Shown: positions 43,500 to 56,600, counted from the stretch's first letter. The stretch is 64,000 nucleotides of DNA from Acanthochromis polyacanthus (GCF_021347895.1 NC_067120.1:16601361-16665360), one strand, 5' to 3'. A program made the numbers and translations. Notes: generated by a model not told the origin, from the sequence alone.

Positions 43500-45010
43500 C
43501 ACTCAACAAAAATATAAATGCAACACTTTCGTTTTTGCTCCCAATTTTTAGATGAACTCAAAGATCTAAAACTTTTTCCACATACACAATATCATCATTT
43601 CTCTCAAACATTGTTGACAAATCTGTCTAAATCTGTGATAGTGAGCACTTCTCCTTTGCTGAGATAATCCATCCCACCTCACAGGTGTGCCATATCAAGA
43701 TGCTGATTAGACACCATGATTGGTGCACAGGTGTGCCTTAGACTGCCCACAATAAAAGGCCACTCTGAAAGGTGCAGTTTTGTTTAATTGAGGGGGTCCA
43801 CTCCTCTTCAATGGCTGTGCAAAGTTGTTGGATATTGGCAAGAACTGGTACACGCTGTTATATACGCCGATCCAGAGCATCCCAAACATGCTCAATGGGT
43901 GACATGTCCGGTGAGTATGCTGGCCATGCAAGAACTGGGACGTTTTCAGCTTCCAAGAATTGTGTACAGATCCTTGCAACATGGGGCCGTGCATTATCCT
44001 GCTGCAACATGAGGTGATGTTCTTGGATGTATGGCACAACAATGGGCCTCAGGATCTCGTCACAGTATCTCTGTGCATTCAAAATGCCATCAATAAAAAG
44101 CACCTGTGTTCTTCGTCCATAACAGACGCCTGCCCATACCATAACCCCACCGCCACCATGGGCCACTCCATCCACAACACTGACATCAGAAAACCGCTCA
44201 CCCACACGACGCCACACACGCTGTCTGCCATCTGCCCTGAACAGTGGAAACCGGGATTCATCTGTGAAGAGAACACCTCTCCAACGTGCCAGACGCCATC
44301 CAATGTGAGCTTTTGCCCACTCAAGTCGGTTAGGACGACGAACTGGAGTCAGGTGGAGACCCCGATGAGGATGACGAGCATGCAGATGAGCTTCCCTGAG
44401 ACGCTTTCTGACAGTTTGTGCAGAAATTATTTGGTTATGCAAACCCATTGTTTCAGCAGCTGTCTGAGTGGATGGTCTCAGACCATCTTGGAGGTGAACA
44501 TGCTGGATGTGGAGGTCCTGGGCTGGTGTGGTTACACGTGGTCTGCGGTTGTGAGGCTGGTTGGATGTACTGCCATATTCTCTGAAACGCCTTTGGAGAC
44601 GGCTTATGGTAGAGAAGTGAACATTCAATACACGAGCAACAGCTCTGGTTGACATTCCTGCTGTCAGCATGCCAATTGCACGCTCCCTCAAATCTTGACA
44701 CATCTGTGGCATTGTGCTGTGTGATAAAACTACACATTTCAGAGTGGCCTTTTATTGTGGGCAGTCTAAGGCACACCTGTGCACTAATCATGGTGTCTAA
44801 TCAGCATCTTGATATGGCACACCTGTGAGGGGGGATGGATTATCTCAGCAAAGGAGAAGTGCTCACTATCACAGATTTAGACAGATTTGTGAACAATGTT
44901 TGAGAGAAATGGTGATATTGTGTATGTGGAAAATGTTTTAGATCTTTGAGTTCATATCATAAAAAATGGGAGCAAAAACAAAATTGTTGAGTTTATGTAT
45001 TTGTTGAGTG
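43500..45010 (-). mobile_element. Tc1/mariner element, near full length (1511 bp)
   Basis: Flanked by TA (43498-43499 and 45011-45012). Terminal inverted repeats of about 285 bp start CACTCAACAAA on both sides and are highly similar along their length. The transposase gene lies between them on the - strand. The same family left the palindromic copy at 17736-19093. Fish genomes carry many such elements. Confidence 0.93.
43858..44712 (-). pseudogene. Tc1-family transposase, DD34E, prematurely stopped
   Basis: 284 residues from ATG at 44712. The N-terminus has paired-type helix-turn-helix segments (MCQDLRERAIGMLTAGMSTR; NVHFSTISRLQRRFREYG). The catalytic core shows D in LFTDESRF, D in LQQDNARPH, and E in SPIEHVWD exactly 34 residues after the second D. 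The frame ends at TAA just after DALDRRI. The same frame continues to read like transposase beyond the stop (RVPVLANIQQLCTAIEEEW), so this is a nonsense change, and the normal last residues are replaced by the inverted repeat. It cuts and pastes DNA in active relatives; this copy is probably inactive. Confidence 0.88.
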
Positions 45011-45012
45011 TA

Positions 45013-46363
45013 TAGGTAACTAACTCATGATAATATAGCTTCTTAAAATCCTATCTTGAATGAGCCACTGAAGATACATTTAAAGCAACAGAACACTATT
45101 CACTGATCATACTGCCTCTGTTTGATGAAAAAGGACTGAAACTGCAGCAACTTTTGCAGGTCTGGATTAGAGAAGACAAGTTTTATTGGGGTTTAGCTGC
45201 TTCACGTCACTTCAAATGAGAGGTTACAGGGTAACACCTCACTCTAGCACTCAAGGCCCAAGTCTTTATTGCTGGAAAAGATTGCAGTCCAGAGGGTTGT
45301 TATTCTCTTAGTGTCATACTCTTGTTCTGTTTGTTGCTTGCTTTGCTTGGACCAATTATAAGTCTCACAGTGTGGCTTGTAAGGATGAAGACCATGCACT
45401 TAATCTTTTGTGGTCTGCAAAGCCTGCTATCACTCTTGATGGGGCGCACACATGCACTGAAGTCTTCTCTGCGTCTACGTAGTTGTCACATGTTTGTCTT
45501 CCCTTTCCGTCAGTCCTGACTCCTTATCCTTAATCACTGGCTATATTCTCAAACTGAGAAATGCTTGTTTCAAAGCCATCCCAACATCCCCTCAGATGTC
45601 TATTTGTTTCTTGTGTACCTTCAGTAACCGTGTCTGATTTGAGGGTATAAAGCCAAAACACAAAATTTCTGATGCCTAAAAATGTGAATTTAATGGTTAA
45701 GTTAAAATATTAATAAATACTTGTTAAAGTAGATTTTAAAGTACCTTAAACATGTCAGCTTGTCATTAAAAAATAAATCGACTACAAACTTCTAAATAAT
45801 ATTTAATTCAACATACATCTTAAACTGGTTAACTTAAACTCATGCATACTGATATTTTACAATGTCTAAAGAATAGCTTTGATCACCATTGACTGTTTTG
45901 CTGTACAGCTTAATAAGACTCAGAGTTTCAAATCACACTAGTCACTAGTCATCTCAACTCAGCACAGTTGAGGTTGATTAAAATTTTTGCAGACACTTGT
46001 TCATTTAGCACAGTGGAAAGGAAATTGTAGAATTAATTGATTTTATGCATTAATTTGTCATCTCAGCCACAGGAATAGACATACATGATATGCATAAGCT
46101 AATAACACACTCACAGTTATGGTCTTCTGTGTCTTCAGCACATTCACAAAATGTTCTCAGTGCTAAAGGAAAAAGTGGCCCCTTGGATTTAATAGCTGGT
46201 CAGATCTTTGCTGGTATAAATAACCATAATCAGGCATTTCTGGTAGCTGTACATCATTCAGGAGGAATTGTGGACCATTTTCCCTTTCATCACATTAGCC
46301 ATGTTCTGCAGATATCTGGGATGAACAGATGCCATGACATCATTCTATATAATCTCTGTTGGG
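45013..46363. other. Intergenic DNA
   Basis: No gene seen. The part from 46080 to 46350 has a repeat-like look (for example a stretch around tcattcaggaggaattgtgg) and may be a decayed transposon, but I could not assign it. Confidence 0.45.
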
Positions 46364-46367
46364 TTAA

Positions 46368-47285
46368 AGCTGCTGTCTGGAGTTTCCGTTTGTTTTCAAT
46401 TTATGTATCATTTTTTAACAAAGCTTAAGTGTGTTTGTCTAGTTCGATACTATAATATAAAGTTAGTATAACACGATATGAAAATTTATTCCTGAGCTCC
46501 GCCTTCCTCTCATAGACCCCCATGTTATTCCAAAAAGCGCCGGTCGCTGCCGACCAATCAAGTTCGAGCTTCAGCTTTGTCATGCTGTCAATCAACGGTT
46601 ACGCGCACAGCAACAAAGCCCATGCGGAGGTGGGCGAGCTACGCACTACGCAACCGCGAGCACATTTGTTTTGCTTGTGGAGGAGAGAGCATCAGGGCTC
46701 AGCAACTTCCAGAAAAGTTATCAATCCCACGGCTTGTCAGGCCAAGAGACTGCAGGACGTTTTATGGCTCGGGGTGCTTGCGTCGCTCCCCGACCACGGC
46801 CTCCATAGCCCGCCTAACGGCTTCGTTTAGATGCCCGACCTCTGGAGGAAGATGTTGGGGCGTCTGGGACATACTCTTTGTCAGAGGAGTCATGCAATTC
46901 TGAACTCTAGATAGAAATAAATAAACAATGTAACACATATACACGCGTAAATGCACTAAGTTTGATAAACAACGTCATCGAGTCGGATACACGAGTGTAA
47001 TCACATATTGAAACTTTACTCATTAGTCCTAGCAGATTCATGTTATTTTGGTATTAGGACAAGTTAGACTCAATACAGCATTCTAACGTAATTCCTTTAT
47101 TATTTACTAAATGTACTAAATGTAGAAGAGGGGAAAACAGCAAAACAGGCGAGATGCTGCAGCACTCCGGGCACTCCTGTCATGTACTGCGCACGTGCAC
47201 AAATAAAGGGGCGAAATCAGAGGGAGGGAGGGTGGGACCAACAGCGTTTTGGGAGACGCTGCGATTCAAACTCCGGACAGCAGCT
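46368..47285. mobile_element. TTAA-target DNA transposon, nonautonomous (918 bp)
   Basis: Flanked by TTAA on both sides (46364-46367 and 47286-47289). The 18-bp inverted ends are AGCTGCTGTCTGGAGTTT on the left and AGCTGCTGTCCGGAGTTT on the right (opposite strand), with one mismatch. TTAA targets fit Kolobok or piggyBac. The interior is GC-richer than its surroundings and holds overlapping open frames of about 100 codons with no recognised transposase. Confidence 0.8.
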
Positions 47286-48252
47286 TTAATGTCTGGATTT
47301 TGAATGCTTCCATAAAACTGATTTCCTTTGTTTGAAGACCTTCTGTGATAACTTTAGCTCATTGTTTACAGTTATTTTTGTGCTGCTGTATGTCACCCAT
47401 TCAACTAAGCTTGATGTGGTGGACAGTCACCCAGAATTTCCCATTTAAGATCCTTTGTTAGGTTTAGCTACAAAAACATTATAGTTATGTTCAGGAAAAG
47501 AGGTTTGAGTTAAAGGCATTAGAGGAGATTTAATTTCCTACGACTTTGAACGTAGCATGCGCATGCACATACAACCTCTCCCTCACCCCCCTCTAACCTC
47601 CCCCCTCTTAACATTTACGAAGAAACGCCCCCCTCCAGAAACTTGTGTAGGACTCGTGAAGTTGTCTTTTATGGCTGGGTCCCCCTGGATCTTTTTCTGC
47701 CATTATGTAAAAAAAGATGAGCAAAACAAGTCGCCAGCTAACTACGAAGCTATACCAAAGCAACACATACAGAAAACACGTAAGTCCAAGGCGTACGTAA
47801 TCTACGTAACTCGGCCTGAGCCGGAAGATTTTTGATTGACAGGAAAGGGAGCAAACCAAACGCCTCGGTCTGAGCGCGTTGATTGGCTGATGTTTTTCAG
47901 GTCCTGCCATGTCCACAGTTATTTTTTTTTATTTTTTATTTTTTTAGAAACCATACATACAAGTCCACTAAAGGTCAGTATATTCATTTTATGTGAATCA
48001 GACAAATTAAACAAACAAAAAAAACATCCTCTATAATGCCTTTAAACTAAGCACTTAAAGTACGAACCCCTAATTATTATTGTTCCAAAAATAACCGTGG
48101 TTCAGGTTATGGAATAGTTATGGTTGAAAGAAATGTTGATAATACACTTGAAATCTGGAAGCCTCTTGTGTTATAGTCCAATGTTTTGTCAACCAATCCA
48201 TCCACCCCCACCTCCTCTCTGCACAGACTGCAGCAATTTTTTTTTTATAGAT

Positions 48253-48430
48253 CCGTCCATCTATCCATCAGAAAAAACAGTTTGTCATGTAGAGAGTCAC
48301 AGAAGGCTGAAACCTATCCCAGCTGACATTACACAAGAGTCAGATTACACCCTGGACAGGTTACCAGTTCATCACTGGACTAACACGGAGAGATCGACAA
48401 CCATTTACACTAATGCTCACACTTACCACC
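48253..48430 (-). repeat. Inverted fragment of the short retroposon family
   Basis: The reverse complement resembles the 3' half of the elements at 48546 and 56619: gtgtgagcattagtgtaaatgg, then a 'gatgaactggtaacctgtccaggg' section, 'agctgggataggtttcagcc', and a gatggatag tail. The 5' half is absent. Confidence 0.65.
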
Positions 48431-48545
48431 AGCTTAGAATCAAAATCAGCCACTCTATTGTAAAATAATGGATAATAAAACAGAACTCTAGGGCACAAAA
48501 AGCTGCTTCAACAACCTTTTTATTTGAGTTTTTAGATAAGTTTTT

Positions 48546-48903
48546 GGGCTGCACAGTGGCATAGTGGTTAGCACTTTCGCCTTGCAGCAAGAAGATCCCC
48601 AGTTCAAATCCCAGGGTGGGCCTGGGATCTTTCTGCATGGAGTTTGCATGTTCTCCCTGTGCATGCATGGGTTTTCTCTGGGCACTCTGGCTTCCTCCCA
48701 CAGTCCAAAATATGCTGAGGTTAACTGATAACTCTAAATTGCCAGTAGGTGTGAATGTGAGTGTGATTGTTTGTCTGTATATGTAGCCCTGTGACAGACT
48801 GGCGACCTGTTCAGGGTGTCCCCTGCCTTCGTCCGAGTCAGCTGAGATAGGCTCCAGCACCCCCCGCGACCCTAGTGAGGATAAAACGGTGTATAGAGGA
48901 TGG
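48546..48903 (+). mobile_element. Short retroposon (SINE-like) with 10-bp target duplication
   Basis: Starts gggctgcacagtggcatagtggttagcac, which looks like a tRNA-type box A, with a box B-like agttcaaatcc about 35 bp later. It ends with cagctgagataggctccagcacccccc and a ggatggat-type tail. ATAAGTTTTT occurs directly before (48536-48545) and after (48904-48913) it, a target-site duplication of the length expected from target-primed insertion. A second copy lies at 56619. This family is very common in fish. Confidence 0.8.
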
Positions 48904-48999
48904 ATAAGTTTTTTCATCCTTGAACTTTCTGCATTGTGCTTTCTGGGTGATCTTGACAGTGCCTACATCTAGGGAGAAGTACCACAGCACAAAATCATC

Positions 49000-51283
49000 T
49001 TCATTTACTGACAATAAACTGATAAATATCTAAACTCTTTCAAATAACTTTGGAACCATTTACACTTCATCACAATCACAGTCTTAAGATCTCTTTTTGC
49101 GAGACATGGATAACAAGTCATCTCTAGTCTTGTTTCATTGGGGGGAATCTGTATTTTTAATAAATTCTGACTCCAATTGACTTTCAGGTTCACTTACTTT
49201 CCCTTACCATTGTATTTGTTTGACAAATGAAAAATTGACAGCACTGGATGAGAAGTCAGGGATCCACCACATCACACGTCATTACAATTCCTCTTCTTAG
49301 CAGCACACGTGTCCCAAATTTCATGTCGCTCTGTAAACAAAAGATGAGATTACTTGCCTTTGTTGTGAATTTATGTCTGATCCAGCCACAGAATTGTGTT
49401 CAACAGATGTAAAATAATTACTTACAAATTATATTTAGAGTTCACAACTTCGTCACGGCATTGAAAACACAACAGTGGTTGTATATGTCAGTGTCAGTTA
49501 TATTTTTAAACTGTAGGCAAATCCATTAAACAAACTAATAACTTACACAGGAACAGGATGAATATGAAGTTAGAGTTCTATCCTGTTCGTGTCACAGTAA
49601 CAGATGCGTGTTTTCCTGTCAAGCAAAACTGCACTGATGAATCCGAAGCTAATCAGCACCTCATCAAATTGACTGACATTGAACAAATGGTCCCTCTACA
49701 AGAGTGCTGAAAGGTGTTAGTGTTAATGGTGGATGCGAGTCTTGAGGGGAGAGGAAAAAAACAACATTCGCGTATGAACACAACATCAGTGACCTTTTCA
49801 GTAATTCACAGTAATCACATCCTGAGTGAGAGGTGAGGTAATCCAGAAAGTGGAGGGTTGGAGGTTGTTTTCCTTGCAATATTGGGAAATTATATACAAA
49901 ACTCTCCTTAAAACATCCTGGAATGACTGTGCACCTGCCAAAAGGTTGTCAGTATACAGTATATTAATGTTGCAGACCTATATGTGTTTGGATAATTTCT
50001 TATTTGCTATGCAGATTAATTTGTCTGCTTCATATTTGGAATTCTCAAGTTTTAATTAGATCAGGAAACGTTTTCATGGGCCATATGCCAGGGAGCGCAA
50101 TAAGTTTAGCTGCCAGCAACTACGTGTCTAACATTTCCTTGGTGGTTTGAAAGTATGGCTAAAACATGAAAGTGGAAGCTGAGAAGGAGCACAATATTCC
50201 CATGGAGTCAGGGAGTGATTGTGTTTAAATCAGGAAGTCATTGATGTACCTTATCTGGGCTATCTGCTATTTTTCATCCAAGAGATGATGACATTGATGT
50301 TAGGGACGCATTTTGTGGCAATGTTAAAGAAAACATGGGTGACTTTAAAGCTAAGGCCACTTCATTTTTAGCTCAGGATGGGACAAGCATTAAGGAAATG
50401 GATGCAGAAATATCCTCTTCCACAAATTGTCTATTATTGCTCTCCCTTTCAACTCAAGACTGGATGGAAGGATATACTATGAATACTCACGTATATGGCA
50501 TGTGGTGAAATTTAGGGCAGAGATACATCTTCAGGGCACACGGAAATTAGAGCACAAAGCAGCAGGGGAAAAGGCTTAATGGATATTTTTTTCATGAAGA
50601 CACTACAATGCTGTAAGTGCCTGTTTTGTCTTTGGCCCCAGCGGACACTACTTTGATTAATGCAATTTACTCACAGACAGTCTAGTTGTTTGTTATTATG
50701 TGGATACAGTAACTAAGAGAAAAGTTTATGACTTGAAGAGCCACATGTATAACATTTGAAAATATCTCATTTTAAATTATCTCATTCTGGGTAAATCAAT
50801 CATTATATTAAAACTACGTTAGCTGGAATCATATTGCAGTTACACAAAAAAAACATGTAATGACTTAAACATCTGACATTTTTAACCTCTTTTTGCTCTT
50901 GCACTTTAAGTGTCGCTGCATTCGAGTTATGCCTAGTTTCAGACGTTGCAGACACCTGCAAGCGTCATGTTCTTAATATATTACTATCCTTTCTCCTTGG
51001 AGGACTATGTTTTTTGCACGTGTTGTCAGCAAAATGAAAATTACCCACATTGGTTTTCCAGCACATGTGGACTTGGTGTCCTTTTTTTGTAATGACACAA
51101 AAATTTGAAGGATGTGCAGATGTCTGCACTAAGCCTCATGTAGTCCATATAATATTTAAATGTACATCACTTGGACTCATGGATGTGGAAAGCATGACTC
51201 GAAACCTTTCCCTTCAACTGCTGATAAAATGACCTAAAACTCACCACTTCAGCTTCTTTTAGTGCTTCAACTTCAGCTACATA
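49000..51283. other. Intergenic DNA, no gene seen
   Basis: Open frames are short and without homology or splice context. The stretch 50030-50700 is unusually free of repeats and simple sequence and might be conserved noncoding DNA, which cannot be judged without comparison. Confidence 0.5.
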
Positions 51284-52245
51284 CACTGCCCGGCCAAAAC
51301 AAAAAGTTGCACATTACAATATTTTGTTGGACTGCTTTTAGTTTAGAGTGTGACATTCATTCACTGTGGCATCTTTTTGGCAAGCTTCTGTAAGGTCACA
51401 GCATTTATTTTTGTCCAGAGCTGCATTACTTTTCATCATGATCTTCGATCTAAGATATTGATGATGGGAGAGTCACACTGCTGTGCAAAGTCTTCTCCAG
51501 CACATCCCAAAGATTTTCAATGGGGCTGAGGTGTGGACTCTGTGGAGGTCAATCCACATGTGAAAATAACGTCTCAGGCTCCCTGAACCACTCCTTCACA
51601 ATGTGAGCCCCATGAATCCTGGCATCATGCCCGTGCCATCAGGCAAAAAAAAAAACTCCACTGATGGAAAGACCTGCGTGTTAAATATAATCAGGTAATC
51701 AGCTGACCTCATTCTTTGGGAACATAACGTTTCTGAACCTGACCAACCCCACATCATAACCCTAACCCCCACAGGCTTGTAGGCACTAGCTATGATGAGT
51801 GCATCACTTCATCTGCCTCTCTTCTTCCCATGATGCACCCGTCACTTTGGGCAGGATAAATCTTTACACATCAGACCACATGATCTACCACATTTGTTCC
51901 TCGAAGATGATGGTTCATCATTATCCTTCTAGGTTTTAATAATGCGCTGGACTGTTCTTAACCTGATTTTAGGAGTTTCAGACATCTTCTTAAGTGTTTT
52001 CTTTGCTTGATGCAAGTCAATAATTTGACCCTTCTGAGACAGATTAACATCCTTTCCGTGACCACAGGATATGTCTTCCAACATGGTTGTTTATGAAATG
52101 AGAAGCTTCTAACTGCATCAACTACGGTTACATAAGTTGTTGCCTCCTGAAACACATTCATCACTGCAGTAATTATCCAACGGAAGGCTCTTAACTATTT
52201 GCTTAATTAAATCCAGGTGGGGAATTTTTTTTGGCCAGGCAGTGT
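51284..52245 (-). mobile_element. Degenerate Tc1/mariner element
   Basis: Ends cactgcccggccaaaac (left, after TA) and ggccaggcagtg (right) form inverted repeats. The interior, read on the - strand, carries decayed transposase phrases, for example the stretch complementary to tccagcacatcccaaagattttcaatggggctgaggt (the SPIENLWD-type region of Tc1 transposases). Many stops and deletions are present. It is a different Tc1 subfamily from the element at 43500. Confidence 0.75.
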
Positions 52246-53640
52246 TTGTTCCTTCAACTGCTTCATCTCGTATTATTAGTAAAATGCAGCTGAAGGAAAC
52301 AGCCACATTTTCTTCACTTAATTTCATAATTCACCATGCACTACTATTGTCTAAAACACTCTTTTGAAGCCTTCACAAAGAACTGGATGCGATGTATATT
52401 TTTTGTATGTTTTTGACCATCATAGTAACAAAATCTGGCATGAAATTTGATGGGTATTCTCAGGATTTGAATCAGAAAATAGTAAAGGAAGTTACTGACT
52501 GTTTATTACAATGACATTAGCCCAAATATTAATATTCATATGTTGAGGACCAAGTGCCACCATCAGGTTATCATCCTGTATTTGAAATGATCTACTCATC
52601 TTAACCTGCATTGATGACCAGAAACAAGCTGTGGTTTGCATTTATGCACCCATCACTAAATAATGCTGATTTTCTTAGTAACCACTTGGTCTCTCCCTGG
52701 ACCCCAGCTTCTGGCCAAAGTTTTGTCTACCCTTTAACGAACTGACTCTTTTACCCAGAGCAACGCTGATTGTAAAAACAAACTGGGGATATTATTAGAC
52801 ATCACTGCACTCTGCTGGCTCTGTGTTGTTCCAGGTGGAAGACAGTGGAACATAACAACCTAAACACAGTACCTTGACAAATCTGATCTAAGTCATTTCT
52901 GTTTCATGTCAAGTGTTCTGTCTTGCGTGACATTTTTAAGAAAAACCTCAAGATGTACATGTTTTCAGTGGTTTCTGGTTTCTCTTTGTGGCTCTAATAT
53001 TTTGTATTTTCTATTTATTTTAATTTACAAATTGCTCTCACAAGTTGTTGTCTCGGTTGTGTCATTTTTAGTGTTGTATCTTTATTGATTTTGAACAGTT
53101 TATCCTGTTTTAAGTCTTTCTTTTGCCTGTCTTACAACATGTACATTTTGGTCAGCTCAGATTGTTTTAAATCACATAAGCTTGATTTGCTTCGCTCTGA
53201 CATTTGATGTAATGTTCATTCATGATCCAAAACATATTCATCAATCTCCTTGTTTATAGGAAATGCATAGTTTTTCAGTGGGTATGTTGCAGTTCAGTTA
53301 GGGTTTTTCAGGCCTTGACAGCAAGTTCACGGCGTTTAATACAATTAGAATGGTAAAGCCAGTGGTGCATATGCTGAGGGGCTTTTTTAATTGCTTGATT
53401 ATTAAAGCAAACATGTCAGAGCAAAACATATTTACAGTGGAAATCCTGACAATGCACGGATGAGCTTCTGAATGAACAAATTATCACTGCAGGCATGTTT
53501 TTATTCATGCAAAGGCATTCCTGTAACAGAAAGGAATGGATGTGACACTGTATGCTAATTTGAAATTAATCTATATAATGGAATAAAGCTCAGTCAACAT
53601 GCAAAGCAGAATGGCCAAGAGAACTTTTCAGGATTATTTA
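52246..53640. other. Intergenic DNA, no gene seen
   Basis: AT-rich, no recognisable gene. The part 53280-53600 is free of simple repeats and could be a conserved noncoding element, untested. Confidence 0.45.
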
Positions 53641-53648
53641 CAAGTGTC

Positions 53649-53915
53649 CAGGGCCCGCCGCTGGCATAAACACTCTATGCCGTTGTTTATAGCCACATCC
53701 ACTAGAGGGGGCCACACCACAATAAGTGTGTGATTCGCATTTTGTCCCTGTCTAGGATACATTTTTTAAAAAATAAATATTTGCTGTTAATCATGTGTAT
53801 GTGTGTTTTAACCCAATTACAAGCTGTGCACGTGAGTTGGTAGTTGCCCTGTGCATGTTTTGGGGCCACAAAAAAAATCTTGCTTAGGGCCACCAAAGTC
53901 CTAGGGCCGGCCCTG
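53649..53915. mobile_element. Small hAT-type element with 8-bp target duplication
   Basis: 267 bp with ends CAGGGCCCGCC (left) and CAGGGCCGGCC (right, opposite strand). The 8-bp sequence CAAGTGTC is directly repeated at both borders (53641-53648, 53916-53923), the target size used by hAT transposases. No coding capacity. Confidence 0.85.
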
Positions 53916-53992
53916 CAAGTGTCAAATATAACTGTTAAGATTCGATAAGAGGAGGCTGATTCAAAATTGATGTGTTACTTATTCCTTCAATT

Positions 53993-54010
53993 AAAAAAAA
54001 AAAAAAAAAA
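53993..54010. repeat. Poly(A) tract
   Basis: A run of about 18 A residues. No retroposon body is recognised beside it. Confidence 0.8.
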
Positions 54011-54439
54011 GATCTTCGGAAGTTAAAAACACATTTAGGACAGAACTTAGACTGGATCTGTAAAGTTTGAGGTTTAAATCCTGGAGCTCGGTAGTAGACT
54101 GAGAGGCTTTAGCAGCCCACAGTGCTTCAATTTATTGCAGCAATAACCTGTTCAAACCTGGAAAAATCGTTAGATTCACAAGGAAAATGTATTTTTATTT
54201 ATTCATCCACATATCATACCGGCAAATCTTTTGGTGTAAAATCTGCTGTGCTCACTGTTGCTTAAGCACAAGTAAGAATGAAAGTTGAGCTCTGTCCAGC
54301 AGCAGGGAGAGCTGAATTAGAAGTCATTTGTCATCCTGTTTGTAGTTTGGAAGAACATCTTGGTTATTTTATGGTTGCTATGTGACGTGTAGACTTGCGA
54401 ATAAATATTTAAACTTTGATAGTCGGTACAAGCATAATT

Positions 54440-55035
54440 AACATACTTTGGTTTAAAGACGGACATGCCTAATTCTGACACCAACAGGATCCAAGATAGA
54501 CTTTTGTTTGTTCTAAAAATGTTATGGGACGTTCTAGTAATGTTTTCGGCGGGTGTTTGGTTTTTTTTTGTATAATTCCCAGAATGTTCTTCTTCAAGGC
54601 AGGATAAAGTTCTCTGAAGATGTTCTAAAACTATTCGTAAAAAAATTTCTGAATGTCACATTGAGAATGTCCTTCCTTTGTTTCCTGTGTCTCAACAGCA
54701 ACATCCCCAAAGCATCCTCAGAATATTGCTGGCAAAATGTTCCACCTTTTTTCAACACATTGTGTCTCTGGAGGCCTTGATAACATCTTGAAAACATTTT
54801 TTTGAACATTGGTTTTAGAAATGCGGCATAATCAGCCTCACAACAAACATCCTCTAAATATTAAAAGTTCTATTTTAGGCCACTTTTAATCTCACTGGAA
54901 CATTATTACAAATGATAAACATACTTAAAGCATTCTTTGAGCATTAGAATCAAATATTTCCTTTTAAACATTGTTAGAACTTGTAGGTAATGTTAGTCAG
55001 CGTTGTGAGAACGTCCCCTGCTTGCTGGGATCTTT
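54440..55035. repeat. Dispersed repeat built on 'aa(c/t)gttct' phrases
   Basis: Many short phrases such as atgttctaaaa, gggacgttctagtaatgtt, taatgttagtcagcgttgtgagaacgt and ctgcttgctggga are typical of a fish dispersed repeat of self-similar internal structure. Borders not defined; no coding potential. Confidence 0.5.
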
Positions 55036-55039
55036 TACA

Positions 55040-56600
55040 GATATTAATATTTGTACTCATAGCATACTCGCAGATGTTTTGGTTTTTGCTGACATCCTCC
55101 AAAGAAAAAAGTATTTACTTGGGCCAAAGACAAAAATCTTTGCTTTTGCTTTTTGATAATGTTTGATGAAACCCAGTGACTTTTAGTTTACAAATTAGTA
55201 GAAGCACTTAGAATGTTAAAGATTAAACTGAGTAACACCAATGCAGCGAAACTGGGAGGGGTGAACTAAAGTTGTGTTGGATAAGCTGAAATGGTGTCAT
55301 GCAGAAAGAACTGATGGCGTTTAAAACATGTGGTGCTGAAATATGTCAGAGGGGCTCATGAGGTTGTCCAAAGAGTGATGATGGGAACCAGTAGCAGTGA
55401 CAGTGGGTGGTATGAGCTGTTCCTGCAGAATTAGGGGATGCATTCAAACACGTTGAATCTCTTCCAGGCAATTTCTGTCTGGAACATCCTGATCTACCCT
55501 CCGTGTTTCTACACACACTATTCTTTCGCACAAAATTTTTCTATAAGGAAATGTGTCATTTTTGTTTGAGCCGTCTTCCAGAATTCTGTCCAGGTCGACT
55601 ATAGCAAAGAATGCTGGAGACAAAATTAGTGGATGGCCCCCTCATGGCCCCACACATGCAACACAAATCAATTGCTTCCTGTGATTTGTATATGTATATT
55701 CCCTTCCTCCACAAGGTTTTAATCAAGCTCAGTCAGTACACATGGAAGGCTATAAATACCAGCTTCGTTTTTCTCTTGACCAAAAGGTCAGCCGGTACAC
55801 TGGAGTAATACTGCCTGGTCATAAAATTGCTGTAAGTTTGTTTTTACCTAAACACAACTTGCAACAAGGCATTCACTCAAGACATTCAAGAAATATCGTA
55901 TTCATTAAAATGGGATGGAGAGACATACTCGAAAGCACAATGCCTCCTGCCACGATTGTCAACAGCAAATGTAAATGACCATAAAGCCACAAATTATATA
56001 TATAAAAAAGTTCTTTGATTATTTTTTCTTTACAAGAACTGAAGACATCTGGAATCAAGCTACACATCATTCATCAAAGTGCCCAGAGGCGTTACTAAGC
56101 CTGAAAGCAAATTAAACCCACATACCATTACCATTACTTTTACATTAACAGCGTTCTACATGTTCATGCAATTTTTGTGAATCTTGAATATCACAATTTT
56201 AAGCTTACATTAGCTTCAATTTCCTGATTACACAGCACATCACACATGATTAGCTCAAGGACTATTAAAAATATGATGCTTTCATTTGTTTTTACAGTCT
56301 GATAAATTGTGAAATTTTGACAAATTCATAAAGACAGCATGACTTCTAAACCTGTCAACAGGTTTTTGGGTTCAGAGGATTAACTTCTCCATTTTGACTT
56401 TAAAGTTCTCCTTTGACCTTCAGGAAAACTTCATCTGCTGATAAAACTCATGTAATATGATTAAAAGCTGCACACCAGCCATTAAATGGACCTTCATGAG
56501 ACAATTTGATAAGACAAAAGTCATCAAAGTAACTTTAAACATAGGGCGGTCTGCAAAACAGGACAGTAACATTGGCTAATAGTACATGGCATAGTATAAT
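55040..56600. other. Intergenic DNA, no gene seen
   Basis: No frame with homology or splice context. No structured repeat apart from isolated AT-rich tracts. Confidence 0.45.

Noticed and set aside
43960..44652. 230-codon + strand frame at 44 kb
   Set aside because: Antisense shadow of the Tc1 transposase gene.
46522..46956. Overlapping frames of about 100 codons in the TTAA element
   Set aside because: GC-rich interior keeps several frames open at once; no transposase motif was seen in any.
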